From: an uncultured Sphingomonadaceae bacterium
GTDB taxonomy: Bacteria; Pseudomonadota; Alphaproteobacteria; Sphingomonadales; Sphingomonadaceae
Reading direction: 5' to 3'
DNA length: 64,000 nt
Assembly (NCBI GenBank): GCA_947488625.1
Contig: CANKZR010000003.1
Span: 157,023-221,022 of the forward strand
Positions 25,720-34,824 of this stretch are shown here, piece by piece; the first letter of the stretch is position 1, and the number at the start of each line of letters is the position of its first letter. A program made the position numbers and the translations under genes. A model generated the notes under the pieces. It did not search any database. It saw nothing but the letters and a program-made list of their open reading frames with translations, and was not told where the DNA came from.

Positions 25720-25872
25720 CTAACCTATCGCGCCCACGATCCAGATGATCGAAAGGAGCAGGATCGCTGCGATAAGGCTGATCAGCAGCACCCAGCGCAC
25801 GACGCCTTCCTTTGATCCGCCCTGCGCATCTTCTTCGTCGATATGGACTTCGCCGTCTTTCATCTCGCTCAT
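25720..25872 (-). CDS. 50-residue single-helix membrane protein
   Basis: MSEMKDGEVHIDEEDAQGG, an acidic cytosolic head, followed by one hydrophobic helix (about 28-48, VLLISLIAAILLLSIIWIV). AAGGA lies seven bases before the ATG at 25872. It sits upstream of the DUF2945-DUF3140 run on the same strand and may share regulation with it. No known family. Confidence 0.65.
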   Translation of the reverse strand: MSEMKDGEVHIDEEDAQGGSKEGVVRWVLLISLIAAILLLSIIWIVGAIG

Positions 25873-25987
25873 AGGTATTTCCTTTTCTCCTGTCAGACCC
25901 TTGTTCAGATTACGGTCTGACGTTGCTAAAGTTCCGTTGCAACGGGTGTTACAGACCAAAGGAGGTGGCGCTGTCGACGCGCACTGA

Positions 25988-26827
25988 TCAGTCGCGCAGC
26001 AGCTCGTTTATTCCGGTCTTGGAGCGGGTTTGCGCATCCACCGTTTTCACGATTACCGCACAATAGAGACTGGGACCAGGCGAACCATCGGCCAGCGGCT
26101 TGCCGGGCAGCGCGCCGGGTACCACCACGGCATAGGGCGGCACTTCGCCGCGATGCACCTCGCCGGTTTCGCGGTTCACGATCTTGGTGGATGCACCAAG
26201 ATAGACGCCCATCGAAAGCACCGCCCCTTCGCCAACGCGCACGCCCTCTGCCACTTCCGACCGCGCGCCGATGAATGCGCCATCGCCGATGATCACCGGA
26301 TCGGCCTGCAGGGGCTCCAGCACGCCGCCGATGCCCGCGCCGCCGGAAATATGCACGTTCTTGCCAATCTGCGCGCAAGAGCCGACCGTGGCCCAGGTAT
26401 CCACCATGGTGCCCTCGTCCACGAAGGCACCGATGTTTACGAAGCTTGGCATCAGCACGGTTCCCGGCGCGATATAGCTGCCGCGCCGCACGATGGCGCC
26501 CGGCACGGCCCGGAAGCCGGCTTGCGCGAAGCGATCCTTGCCCCATCCGGCAAACTTGCTGGGCACCTTGTCGTAGGCGGCTGCACCGGCACAACCGTGT
26601 TCGATGATGCGGTTGTCATACAGGCGGAAAGACAGCAGCACCGCCTTCTTCAACCACTGGTTGACCTTCCAGCCACCGTTCCCGTCGGGCTCGGCCACGC
26701 GCGCCTCGCCGGAATCGAGCATGGCCAGCGCCTGGTCCACCGGACCGCGCACGTCGCTGCTGGCGGGAGTTACCTCGGCGCGATTTTCCCATGCCTGTTC
26801 AATGGCGGTGACGATTTCGTCGGACAT
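25988..26827 (-). CDS. dapD: tetrahydrodipicolinate N-succinyltransferase DapD
   Basis: Succinylates 2,3,4,5-tetrahydrodipicolinate using succinyl-CoA in the lysine/meso-diaminopimelate pathway; cytosolic trimer. 279 residues, full length. Left-handed beta-helix hexapeptide repeats fill the middle ([48 protein letters not shown]), with the conserved C-terminal ending [13 protein letters not shown]. The ATG at 26827 ([13 protein letters not shown]) begins the conserved part. It is divergent from the S8 autotransporter gene. Confidence 0.98.
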   Translation of the reverse strand: MSDEIVTAIEQAWENRAEVTPASSDVRGPVDQALAMLDSGEARVAEPDGNGGWKVNQWLKKAVLLSFRLYDNRIIEHGCAGAAAYDKVPSKFAGWGKDRFAQAGFRAVPGAIVRRGSYIAPGTVLMPSFVNIGAFVDEGTMVDTWATVGSCAQIGKNVHISGGAGIGGVLEPLQADPVIIGDGAFIGARSEVAEGVRVGEGAVLSMGVYLGASTKIVNRETGEVHRGEVPPYAVVVPGALPGKPLADGSPGPSLYCAVIVKTVDAQTRSKTGINELLRD

Positions 26828-26934
26828 TATGCTGGTTCCCTGCAATGGTCGTTTTCGAGTGCGCGGCTAGCCCCTTCGCGGGCGCGTTACAAGCGTGGAC
26901 GCAGGGCTGACGAAATGTCGCCCCTAACCGCGCG

Positions 26935-26949
26935 TTAAGCAAACGTTAC
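26935..26949. promoter_or_regulatory. CtrA-like site (one base off consensus)
   Basis: TTAA, seven bases, then TTAC at 26935-26949, close to the alphaproteobacterial cell-cycle motif TTAA-N7-TTAA. It lies between divergent dapD and the S8 autotransporter, in either promoter. Only a weak call because the last base of the second half-site differs. Confidence 0.3.
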
Positions 26950-27028
26950 GCCGATGCAGCTAAACTGGCCTGAAATATCAGAAACTTCATCTCGGGACGT
27001 GAGCTTGGCACAAGGTAGCAGACAATAC

Positions 27029-29425
27029 ATGCGACATGACAGTCGGCGTAGCTGGTATGGCCGGGCGATGATGGCTGCGGTAGTGGCGATGCTATCTGCA
27101 TGCGGTGGCGGCGGTGGTGGCGGGGCGCCCGTTATCGCGGTGCCGCCGCCAGCGCCTGCCCCCACACCGACGCCGACACTTACCCCCACTCCAACTCCAA
27201 CACCTACTCCCACCCCGACCCCTACAGCAGGCGGCTTTCCCGTCGCGCCCGTTCCTTCTCGATTCAACACCGTCGAATTTCGCCGGTCAGACGGACCGGG
27301 CCAGCACAACGCTGCCAGCGCCTGGGCGGACGGCTTCACCGGCGACGGGGTGACGATCGCGGTGATCGACACCGGCATAGACCCCGACAGCCCTGAATTT
27401 GCCGGGCGCGTTTCGCCAGCGTCCACGGACATATTCGGCAATCGCGGTATCGAGGGGTCAGACGACCACGGCAATCTGGTGTCACTTGTTGCTGCCGCTG
27501 CGCGTAATGGAACGGGCGTACTGGGCATGGCATGGGAATCCACCATTCTCGCCATTCGTGCAGATGCGCCGGGTACCTGCGGTGGCGATAATCCCGAAGA
27601 CCCCAGCACGGAATGCGCCTTTACCGATACCGCTATTGCCGATTCGATCGCCTATGCGGTGGCGAACGACGCCAAGGTCATCAATATCTCGCTGGGCGGG
27701 CCGGGCGGTCTGACGCAAGGCTTGCAGGATGCCATCAGGAACGCGGTATCTGCAGGCGTGCTGGTGGTCGTGGCCGCAGGCAACGATGGCAACAGCGAGT
27801 TGTCTCGCTTTGCAGAAATGGCCGGCGATACCGGCAATGGCGGCGTCATCGTGGTCGGCTCTGTCGACGAGGATTACCAGATATCCGATTTCGGCAATCG
27901 CGCAGGCGGGAACCCCGAGTTTTATCTCTCGGCGCGCGGCGAGGTAATCTGCTGCGTGTACGAGGATGGCGAGATTTTCGTGGACGAGGAAGGCTTCATC
28001 TTCCTTTTTTCCGGCACCAGCTTCGCAGCCCCGCAGGTGGCAGGCGCAGCGGCCCTGCTGGCGCAGGCATTTCCCCAGCTTACCGGTACGCAAATCGCCG
28101 AAATCCTGTTCGATAGCGCTTTCGATGCAGGCGCCAGCGGCGATGATGCCGTGTTCGGCCAGGGTATTCTCAATATCGCTGCCGCCTTCCAGCCTGCGGG
28201 CACCACGCAAATCGCGGGCGAAGCGATCGCGATGGCCCTGGGAGACACGGCGGCGACCGGTTCTCCGGCCATGGGCGATGCCTTCACCACGGCCTCGCTC
28301 CCCACGCTGGTGACGGACAAGTACAAGCGTGCCTTCTCCACCGATCTTGCCCTGGGCCTGCGCGGTGCGGAGATCTCGCAGCGCCTGCGCGGGGCGGTAG
28401 GGCAGGGCGCGCAAAATCTCACGGCCAGCGTCGAAGGGGCCAGCGTTGCCTTTTCTATCGATGCCAGTGGTCGCCAGCCTCCGCGCGCCGAGGCGCTGAT
28501 GCTGCACGCAGAGGACGCAGAGCAGGCGCGGGTCCTGGCGGCACGCGTGGCTTTGCAGCTATCCCCCGATACGCAAGTCGGCTTTGCCTATCGGCAATCG
28601 GCGGACGGACTTGTTGCGGGATTGCAGGGCCGGACACGTCCCGCGTTCATGATTGCTGGTAGCGGTTCGGGCGATTCCGGGATGCTGGCGCATAGCGACA
28701 CGGCCATCGCGTTGCGTCGCCAGCTTGGCCCATGGGGTCTGACCGTGAGTGCGGAAAGCGGCTCCACCATGACCGCTGCCAACCAGCGCCGCGCTGCCGA
28801 ATTGCGTGGACGGCGGGCGCAAGAGGATCTTGCCCATGTCGGCCTTGCGCTGGATCGTCGCTTTGGCGCGCTGGACGCCGGGTTTGGCCTGATCTGGACG
28901 GCGGAGGACCAGACCGTTCTGGGTGCCCGGTTCCACGAAGGTTTCGGCCTTGCGGGCAGCGACACACTGTTCCTTGATGCCGATCTCGGCTGGCGATTTG
29001 CGGACCGCTGGCGGCTGGGCGCTGCATACAGGCAGGGTTTCACCCGCCTACGCAGCGCGCCGCTGCTGGCGAATGGCTCTCGCCTTGGCAGCAACGCATG
29101 GTCGATCGATGTCCAGAAAGACGGTGCCTTTGCCGGGAATGACAGGATCGCCCTGCGTGTGTCGCAACCGCTGCGCGTGGCAACGGGCTGGCTCAACCTG
29201 AACCTTCCGGTCAGTTTCGATTATACGACGCTCACTCCGGAATACGGCGCGCAGGGGCTTTCCCTTTCACCCGAAGGACGCGAACTGACGGGCGAGCTGG
29301 CGTGGATCGGCAACCTTTGGGGCGGACACGCGGCGGCCAGCCTCTATATGCGGCGCGAACCTGGGCACTACGCCGATGCGCCCGATGATATAGGCGCGGC
29401 GCTGCGATGGTCTCGCAAGTTCTGA
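27029..29425 (+). CDS. lipidated S8 subtilase autotransporter
   Basis: About 798 residues. N-terminal lipobox LSACGGGG, a Gly run, then a Pro-Thr repeat linker. Next comes the subtilase domain with catalytic Asp (VIDTGIDP), His (DDHGNLVS) and Ser (SGTSFAAPQVAG) all present. The C-terminal ~300 residues form an autotransporter beta-barrel ending in ALRWSRKF with the terminal aromatic. This is the arrangement of NalP-like lipoprotein autotransporters, which place a protease at the cell surface. An earlier ATG at 26954 exists, but the ATG at 27029 gives the shorter signal region (MRHDSRRSWYGRAMMAAVVA). Substrates are unknown. Confidence 0.9.
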   Translation: MRHDSRRSWYGRAMMAAVVAMLSACGGGGGGGAPVIAVPPPAPAPTPTPTLTPTPTPTPTPTPTPTAGGFPVAPVPSRFNTVEFRRSDGPGQHNAASAWADGFTGDGVTIAVIDTGIDPDSPEFAGRVSPASTDIFGNRGIEGSDDHGNLVSLVAAAARNGTGVLGMAWESTILAIRADAPGTCGGDNPEDPSTECAFTDTAIADSIAYAVANDAKVINISLGGPGGLTQGLQDAIRNAVSAGVLVVVAAGNDGNSELSRFAEMAGDTGNGGVIVVGSVDEDYQISDFGNRAGGNPEFYLSARGEVICCVYEDGEIFVDEEGFIFLFSGTSFAAPQVAGAAALLAQAFPQLTGTQIAEILFDSAFDAGASGDDAVFGQGILNIAAAFQPAGTTQIAGEAIAMALGDTAATGSPAMGDAFTTASLPTLVTDKYKRAFSTDLALGLRGAEISQRLRGAVGQGAQNLTASVEGASVAFSIDASGRQPPRAEALMLHAEDAEQARVLAARVALQLSPDTQVGFAYRQSADGLVAGLQGRTRPAFMIAGSGSGDSGMLAHSDTAIALRRQLGPWGLTVSAESGSTMTAANQRRAAELRGRRAQEDLAHVGLALDRRFGALDAGFGLIWTAEDQTVLGARFHEGFGLAGSDTLFLDADLGWRFADRWRLGAAYRQGFTRLRSAPLLANGSRLGSNAWSIDVQKDGAFAGNDRIALRVSQPLRVATGWLNLNLPVSFDYTTLTPEYGAQGLSLSPEGRELTGELAWIGNLWGGHAAASLYMRREPGHYADAPDDIGAALRWSRKF

Positions 29426-29429
29426 CGGG

Positions 29430-30080
29430 TCAGTTCATCAGGCGGCGGGTAAAATCGACAAGGCCGGTTTGCCGTGCGCGGCTCATCCGCTCCGCCTGCA
29501 GGATGGTAAGCACCTTTTCGTAGCATTCGCCGATGTCATCATTGACGACCACGTAATCGTAGCCGTCCCAATGGCTGATCTCGAACCGGGCGCGGTCCAT
29601 GCGGGCGGCGATCACTTCATCGCTATCGGTGCCGCGCGATCGCAGCCGGTGTTCGAGCTCGGAAATGCTGGGCGGTAGCAGGAATACGCGTACGACATCG
29701 GTTTCCATGCGCTGGTAAAGCTGTTGGGTGCCCTGCCAGTCGATGTCGAACAGAAAATCCTGTCCGGCTTTCAACCCGGCCTTGATCTGCGCCTTGGGCG
29801 TTCCGTAACAATTGCCGAACACCTTCGCCCATTCGAGGAACTCTTCGTTCTCCACCATGCGATCGAACGTGACCTGGTCCACGAAATGATAATCGCGCCC
29901 GTCGATCTCTCCAGGGCGCATGGCACGCGTGGTAACGGACACGGACATTCCGATGCCATCGACCTGCTTCAGCAGCTTTTGGGCGATGGTGGTCTTGCCG
30001 GTTCCCGAAGGCGAGGAAAGGATGAACATCAGGCCGCGGCGGGCAAGCGGCTGGGAGGACACAGGCGAGGAATCGGTCAT
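29430..30080 (-). CDS. gmk: guanylate kinase
   Basis: Phosphorylates GMP to GDP with ATP; cytosolic, essential for GTP supply and hence for ppGpp metabolism. 216 residues. P-loop SSPSGTGKTT near residue 27, the GMP-binding region (TTRAMRPGEIDGRDYHFV) and GYDYVVVNDD are clear. The 20-residue N-terminal leader MTDSSPVSSQPLARRG is non-conserved. Convergent with the S8 gene (four bases between stops). Confidence 0.98.
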   Translation of the reverse strand: MTDSSPVSSQPLARRGLMFILSSPSGTGKTTIAQKLLKQVDGIGMSVSVTTRAMRPGEIDGRDYHFVDQVTFDRMVENEEFLEWAKVFGNCYGTPKAQIKAGLKAGQDFLFDIDWQGTQQLYQRMETDVVRVFLLPPSISELEHRLRSRGTDSDEVIAARMDRARFEISHWDGYDYVVVNDDIGECYEKVLTILQAERMSRARQTGLVDFTRRLMN

Positions 30081-30149
30081 GCGCCGCTAATGCGGCTCGG
30101 CACCAGAGGGATCAAGCCCTCCGGTCAAACCGCTCACATCCTATGACGT

Positions 30150-30614
30150 TTAAACCATCGAGTCGGGATCGGCTTGCTTGCGCAGAAATTCATCGCCGTC
30201 CTTGCGTGACTGGCGACGCGATTTACCCAGATCGAACAGGATTTTCGCTGCGATGCCGGAAGTCACGATCAGGGCGCCGGGGACCGATTTGGTCGCAAAC
30301 TTGGTGATGCCATAGGCTGTCAGCGTATGCGCCATGGAGCGGTTTTCCACCGTCCGCTTGGCGACTTCGCTTCCGTATTTCTTGCCCAGCATCGCCTTTT
30401 CGATGGATTGGCGGGTCAATCGGCCGATGCCGCGGATCAGGATATCGCTGATGATCAGATTGGTGGCCGGGTTGCTGCTGGGGCCGGGCACATCGTTGCC
30501 ATCGCCGATCTCCTGCAAACCATCCGAGGCCATGTCGGTAAGGTGTCTGGACTCGCCTTTCTTACCGCGCCGCTCTTTAACGCGGCGTCGGATTTCCTCG
30601 CGGCTAAGTTCCAT
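30150..30614 (-). CDS. conserved hypothetical protein
   Basis: 154 residues: charged N-terminal helix (SREEIRRRVKERRGKKGE), a central region of moderate hydrophobicity (LIISDILIRGIGRLTRQSIEKAML) and a weak hydrophobic segment (VPGALIVTSGIAAKILFDLG), ending in a basic/acidic tail. It may associate with membranes. It lies upstream of gmk on the same strand, with a 69-base gap to it. I do not recognise the family. Confidence 0.6.
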   Translation of the reverse strand: MELSREEIRRRVKERRGKKGESRHLTDMASDGLQEIGDGNDVPGPSSNPATNLIISDILIRGIGRLTRQSIEKAMLGKKYGSEVAKRTVENRSMAHTLTAYGITKFATKSVPGALIVTSGIAAKILFDLGKSRRQSRKDGDEFLRKQADPDSMV

Positions 30615-30666
30615 GATGTTTCGCTCCCTTCACGCGTTTGCAGACGCGGGCCGGAGGCTGGCGCTG

Positions 30667-31179
30667 CTATTTCTTGCGGCCGAAGTCGACCGTGACGACA
30701 TTGGAGCCGTCTTCAGTTTTAGCAACGTCTTCAACCGAACGGCGTTCCTCGCCTTCGGGCGTATCGTTTTCCGCGTCCTCGTGTTCGGCAGGTTCTTCGT
30801 CTTCCACGGCGGCCTGGAACTGCAAGCCAAAATCGACCGCAGGATCGACGAATGCAGTGATAGCGGAGAAGGGAATCACCAGTTTCGATGGAATCTGATT
30901 GAAGCTCAGGCCGACCGAAAATCCCTCTTCAGTGACTTCCAGGTCCCAGAACTTGTTCTGCAGGACGATGGTCATCTCGTCGGGGAAACGTTCCGTCAGC
31001 GCGCGGGGGATGTCCACACCGGGGGCGCCGGTCTTGAAGGTGATGTAGAAGTGGTGGTTGCCCGGCAAGGTGCCGCCGTCATGCTCCACAGTGCCGAGCA
31101 CGCGCCCCACCACAGCGCGGAGCGCTTCCTGCACGATCTCGTCATACGGGATCAGGCTGTCGGGTGTGTCATCGGTCAT
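30667..31179 (-). CDS. sspB: SspB-type ClpXP adaptor (alphaproteobacterial form)
   Basis: 170 residues. The alpha-type SspB substrate-binding domain spans about 1-120: LIPYDEIVQEALRAVV, LPGNHHFYITFKTGAPGVDIP, FWDLEVTEEGFSVGLSFN. An acidic linker and a conserved C-terminal tail (SNVVTVDFGRKK) that docks on the ClpX N-domain follow. SspB hands ssrA-tagged and other proteins to ClpXP. Diverges from hisB. Confidence 0.93.
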   Translation of the reverse strand: MTDDTPDSLIPYDEIVQEALRAVVGRVLGTVEHDGGTLPGNHHFYITFKTGAPGVDIPRALTERFPDEMTIVLQNKFWDLEVTEEGFSVGLSFNQIPSKLVIPFSAITAFVDPAVDFGLQFQAAVEDEEPAEHEDAENDTPEGEERRSVEDVAKTEDGSNVVTVDFGRKK

Positions 31180-31285
31180 GGAAGGCTAGGTGAAGCCACG
31201 GCCTCGCAAAATCAAGCCGGAATCGCAGTCGAATGCCTGCCAATGCGCTTGCGTGCAGGCCTGATCGCCCTATAGGCTCGCACTC

Positions 31286-31879
31286 ATGCGCAAGGGCCAA
31301 ACAGAGCGAAAAACCAAGGAAACCGATATCTTCGTCGAGGTAAATCTCGATGGATCGGGGCAATATGACATATCCACCGGAATCGGTTTCCTCGATCACA
31401 TGGTAGAACAATTCAGCCGCCACTCGCTGATTGATGTCACGATGAAAGTCGATGGCGACCTGCATATCGACCAGCATCACACGACCGAAGACTCCGCCAT
31501 CGCGCTGGGTCAGGCGCTGTCCGACGCGCTGGCCGACAAGGCCGGAATAGGCCGCTACGGCGAAGCACATTCGCCCATGGACGAGACGATGGCGCGCGTC
31601 GTGGTGGATATTTCGGGACGACCGTATCTGGTGTGGAAAGCGCGCTTCACGCAGGAAAAGCTGGGGGAATGGGATACCGAACTGATCGAGCACTGGTTCC
31701 ACTCTGTATCGCAGTCCGCCGGGCTGACGCTGCATTGCCAGGTGCTTTACGGTAGCAACAACCATCACATCTGCGAGGCGCTGTACAAGGGCTTCGCCCG
31801 CGCCATGCGGCAGGCGGTGGAACTTGACCAGCGCAAGGGCGGGGCCGTGCCCAGCACCAAAGGACAGCTGGGCGGGTAA
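31286..31879 (+). CDS. hisB: imidazoleglycerol-phosphate dehydratase HisB
   Basis: Sixth step of histidine synthesis (IGP to imidazole-acetol phosphate). 197 residues, monofunctional. Metal-site histidine motifs: [23 protein letters not shown] and [16 protein letters not shown]. First gene of the his cluster; hisH begins two bases after its end. Confidence 0.98.
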   Translation: MRKGQTERKTKETDIFVEVNLDGSGQYDISTGIGFLDHMVEQFSRHSLIDVTMKVDGDLHIDQHHTTEDSAIALGQALSDALADKAGIGRYGEAHSPMDETMARVVVDISGRPYLVWKARFTQEKLGEWDTELIEHWFHSVSQSAGLTLHCQVLYGSNNHHICEALYKGFARAMRQAVELDQRKGGAVPSTKGQLGG

Positions 31880-31880
31880 C

Positions 31881-32510
31881 ATGGCCGAGGCTATTGCCTT
31901 GATCGACTACGGGGCAGGCAACCTGCACTCCGTCTACAACGCGCTGAACGCCGCCGGGGCGGGGCATGTCGCGGTTACCGCCGATCCCAAACTGGTGCGC
32001 GGTGCAAAGCGGGTGGTGCTGCCTGGCGTGGGTGCGTTCGGTGCCTGCCGCAAGGGCCTGTGGTCCATCCCCGGAATGATCGACGCGCTTCAGGAAAGCG
32101 CGATCGAAAGGCGCGTGCCGTTTCTTGGTATCTGCGTGGGCATGCAGTTGCTGGCAGACCGCGGGCTGGAACACGGGGTTCACACGGGTCTTGGCTGGAT
32201 ACCGGGCGAAGTTCAGCAGATCGAGCGGACCGATCCCGATATCCGCGTGCCGCACATGGGCTGGAACGACGTTGGCCTTACGCCCCATCACGGCGATCAT
32301 GATCTGATTGAGGAGGGAGAGGCCTACTTCCTCCACTCCTATCATTTCGTCGCCGAAGACGGGCTGGACGTGGCCGCAATGACAGATCACGGCGGCGGCA
32401 TCGTCGCCGCTGTCGCGCGCGACAATATCGTGGGCGTGCAGTTCCACCCGGAAAAGAGCCAGGCCTATGGTATCGACCTGCTACGACGTTTTCTGGAGTG
32501 GAAACCATGA
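31881..32510 (+). CDS. hisH: imidazole glycerol phosphate synthase glutaminase subunit HisH
   Basis: Class-I glutamine amidotransferase that feeds ammonia to HisF. 209 residues from the ATG at 31881. Nucleophile Cys in FLGICVGMQLL (about 88) and the His-Glu pair in VGVQFHPEKSQ (about 190) are present. The end overlaps hisA by four bases (ATGA). Confidence 0.98.
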   Translation: MAEAIALIDYGAGNLHSVYNALNAAGAGHVAVTADPKLVRGAKRVVLPGVGAFGACRKGLWSIPGMIDALQESAIERRVPFLGICVGMQLLADRGLEHGVHTGLGWIPGEVQQIERTDPDIRVPHMGWNDVGLTPHHGDHDLIEEGEAYFLHSYHFVAEDGLDVAAMTDHGGGIVAAVARDNIVGVQFHPEKSQAYGIDLLRRFLEWKP

Positions 32511-33232
32511 TCGTATTTCCTGCCATCGACCTGAAGGGCGGCGAAGTGGTGCGCCTTGCCGAGGGCGATATGGACCGCGCCACCGTTTATGGTGACAACC
32601 CCGCCGCGCAGGCCATGCTGTTCGCCGAGGCTGGCGCAGAACATCTCCATGTCGTCGATCTGGACGGCAGTTTCGCGGGCCGCGCCGAGAATCGCGAGGC
32701 GGTGGAGGCCATCATCGAGGCATTCCCCGGTTACGTGCAGCTTGGCGGCGGCATCCGCGATGCGAAGGCGGTGGAAGGCTGGTTCAACCTTGGCGTGGCG
32801 CGCATCGTGATGGGTTCTGCCGCGCTGAAAGACCCCGATTTCGTGAAGGAAATGGCCCGCGAGTGGGAGGGCGGCATCGTCGTTGCAGTGGACGCGCGCG
32901 ATGGCATGGTGGCGACGGAGGGCTGGGCCGAAGTTTCCGATGTGCGGGTGGAAGACCTCGCCCGAAGGTTCGAGGATGCAGGCGTTGCCAGCTTGCTGTT
33001 CACCGATATCGGGCGCGATGGTCTGCTGAAAGGCTGCAACGTGCAGGCCACGGTCGATCTGGCGCGCAGCGTGGATATCCCGGTGATCGCCAGCGGCGGG
33101 GTGAAGGGTCTGGACGACATTCATATGCTCGCACTGCAGGCCGATCAGGGCATCGAAGGTGTGATCACGGGCCGGGCGCTTTACGAAGGACGACTGGATC
33201 TGGCCACCGCAATTGCGATGGCGAACCGGTGA
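32507..33232 (+). CDS. hisA: ProFAR isomerase HisA
   Basis: TIM-barrel isomerase converting ProFAR to PRFAR. 241 residues; barrel landmarks FPAIDLKGGEVVRL (catalytic Asp about 8), LGGGIRDAK, VAVDARDG and TDIGRDG (second catalytic Asp region), and VIASGGVKGLDD. A four-base overlap with hisH implies translational coupling. A 13-base gap leads to a small membrane-protein gene before hisF. Confidence 0.97.
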   Translation: MIVFPAIDLKGGEVVRLAEGDMDRATVYGDNPAAQAMLFAEAGAEHLHVVDLDGSFAGRAENREAVEAIIEAFPGYVQLGGGIRDAKAVEGWFNLGVARIVMGSAALKDPDFVKEMAREWEGGIVVAVDARDGMVATEGWAEVSDVRVEDLARRFEDAGVASLLFTDIGRDGLLKGCNVQATVDLARSVDIPVIASGGVKGLDDIHMLALQADQGIEGVITGRALYEGRLDLATAIAMANR

Positions 33233-33245
33233 TGGGAATGCGGCG

Positions 33246-33446
33246 ATGAATTGGCCTGTATTTGTGCTTGGAGCGATTGGCGCATGGTCCGCTTTGCATG
33301 CAATCGGCCTGCTTCGTTGTGGACGCTCGTTCTGGGCCGGGTTTGAAATCGATCGCAACTCGAACCCCGTGAAGTTTTGGGTATTCATCGCCTTCGATGT
33401 CTCAATACTAGTGTTCAGCTTGGTATTTGCGGCGAGGTTCTCGTGA
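33246..33446 (+). CDS. 66-residue two-helix membrane protein inside the his operon
   Basis: Starts [21 protein letters not shown]; two hydrophobic helices (about 4-22 and 46-63) connected by a polar loop with [21 protein letters not shown]. Its TGA overlaps the GTG start of hisF (GTGA), so it sits in the hisA-hisF transcript and is likely translated with hisF. I do not recognise a family. A role in histidine synthesis is not implied by the sequence. Confidence 0.7.
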   Translation: MNWPVFVLGAIGAWSALHAIGLLRCGRSFWAGFEIDRNSNPVKFWVFIAFDVSILVFSLVFAARFS

Positions 33447-34216
33447 CCGTGCGTATCCGCGTCATCCCCTGCCTCGACGTGGCCGATGGCCGCGTGGTGA
33501 AGGGTGTCAATTTCGTCGATCTGAAAGACGCAGGCGATCCGGTGGAGCAGGCGCAGGCCTATGATGCGGCAGGTGCGGACGAGCTGTGCTTTCTCGATAT
33601 TTCCGCCAGCCATGAGGGTCGCGGTACGCTGCTCGATATCGTCAAGCGCACCGCAGAGGTTTGCTTCATGCCGCTGACCGTGGGCGGGGGCGTCTCCAGC
33701 GTGGAGGATGCGCGCGCGCTGTTGCTGGCAGGTGCGGACAAGGTGGCGGTCAATTCCGCCGCTGTGCGCCGTCCGGAAATCATGGCCGACATTGCAGACC
33801 GCATGGGCAGCCAGTGCGCCGTCGCCAGCGTGGATGCGCGCCGCGTTTCCGCTCCGGGCGAGCCGGGTCGCTGGGAAATCTTCACCCACGGCGGCAGGCG
33901 GGAAACAGGTATCGACGCAGTGGAACATGCGGTGAAGCTGGCCGACCTCGGCGCGGGCGAACTGCTGGTCACCAGTATGGACGGCGACGGTACGCAGAAG
34001 GGTTACGACCTCGACCTCACTCGCGCCATTGCCGATGCGGTGTCGGTGCCCGTGGTGGCCAGCGGCGGGGTTGGCAACCTGCAACACCTTGTCGATGGGG
34101 TCACGAAGGGCCACGCAAGCGCCGTGCTGGCCGCCAGCATCTTCCATTTCGGCACCTTTACCATCGCCGATGCACATAAGGCGTTGCGCGATGCGGGCCT
34201 GCCAGCGCGCGGATAA
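33443..34216 (+). CDS. hisF: imidazole glycerol phosphate synthase cyclase subunit HisF
   Basis: TIM-barrel partner of HisH; closes the imidazole ring to give IGP and AICAR. 257 residues from a GTG start at 33443, which begins exactly at the conserved [20 protein letters not shown] (catalytic Asp 11). Second acid in [16 protein letters not shown]; phosphate loops VGGGVSS and VASGGVGN are present. The GTG overlaps the stop of the small membrane gene. Confidence 0.98.
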   Translation: MTVRIRVIPCLDVADGRVVKGVNFVDLKDAGDPVEQAQAYDAAGADELCFLDISASHEGRGTLLDIVKRTAEVCFMPLTVGGGVSSVEDARALLLAGADKVAVNSAAVRRPEIMADIADRMGSQCAVASVDARRVSAPGEPGRWEIFTHGGRRETGIDAVEHAVKLADLGAGELLVTSMDGDGTQKGYDLDLTRAIADAVSVPVVASGGVGNLQHLVDGVTKGHASAVLAASIFHFGTFTIADAHKALRDAGLPARG

Positions 34217-34251
34217 GAGTCCGGAAACGGGACAGGGCAAAGGGTGATCTT

Positions 34252-34455
34252 GTGAAGCGGCAGACGAAAGCGTCTGGCGCATCCATGCCATTTGGAATCG
34301 CAACTGCACTCACTATGCTCTTCGCTGCCGCTCCGGCCGCGGCACAGGATGTTGCGCAGGTCTCGGAGGCCAGCAGTCTGACCTTGCTGGCATTGGGCGT
34401 GGCGGGCGTGGTGATCGGGCGTCGCCTCTCGATGCGCCGCAAGGACGACAACTGA
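34252..34455 (+). CDS. miniature PEP-CTERM-like protein in the his operon
   Basis: 67 residues from a GTG start (AGGG about eight bases upstream). The order is: basic N-terminus, signal peptide ending AAPAAAQ (about 32), only a handful of mature residues, then a C-terminal block VSEASSLTLLALGVAGVVIGRRLSMRR. That block mimics the PEP-CTERM sorting signal (VPEP, Leu-rich helix, basic tail) but with SEAS instead of PEP. There is almost no passenger between signal and sorting domain. Possibly a peptide precursor or a decayed gene. It lies between hisF and hisE. Confidence 0.6.
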   Translation: MKRQTKASGASMPFGIATALTMLFAAAPAAAQDVAQVSEASSLTLLALGVAGVVIGRRLSMRRKDDN

Positions 34456-34506
34456 AAAGCGTCTCTGCTTGACCGCGAGCCATTCCATCGCGCATTGCCC
34501 GCAGCG

Positions 34507-34824
34507 ATGGATACACTCACCCGCCTCGAAACCACAATTGCCGAGCGCCGCAAGGCCTCGCCCGACAGCAGCTATGTCGCGAAACTCAACGCCAGGGGCT
34601 TGCCCAAAATCTGCGAGAAGGTGGGCGAGGAAGCCACTGAAACGGTCATCGCCGCGCTGACGGGCAGCGATGCGGAGCTTACGGGCGAGGCGGCGGACCT
34701 CATCTTTCACCTGATGGTGCTGCTTGGCGCAAAGAATATCCCGCTGGCAGGCGTGCTGGCCGAACTCGACCGGCGCGAAGGCACGAGCGGCCTCGACGAA
34801 AAAGCTGCAAGGACACCCCGATAA
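34507..34824 (+). CDS. hisE: phosphoribosyl-ATP diphosphatase HisE
   Basis: Second step of histidine synthesis (PR-ATP to PR-AMP). 105 residues, stand-alone (not fused to HisI). Signature: LNARGLPKICEKVGEEATETVIAAL and GEAADLIFHLMVLL with the MazG-like EExxE/ExxD acidic residues. Its last base is the first base of the HIT-protein ATG (TAATG). Confidence 0.97.
   Translation: MDTLTRLETTIAERRKASPDSSYVAKLNARGLPKICEKVGEEATETVIAALTGSDAELTGEAADLIFHLMVLLGAKNIPLAGVLAELDRREGTSGLDEKAARTPR

Noticed and set aside
27150..27240. Short-period C/A-rich repeats that might be a CRISPR or microsatellite
   Set aside because: They encode the Pro-Thr linker of the autotransporter; there are no spacers and no cas genes.
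32465..34309. Minus-strand frame of over 600 codons across hisA-hisF
   Set aside because: It runs through several genuine his genes and has no recognisable domain.
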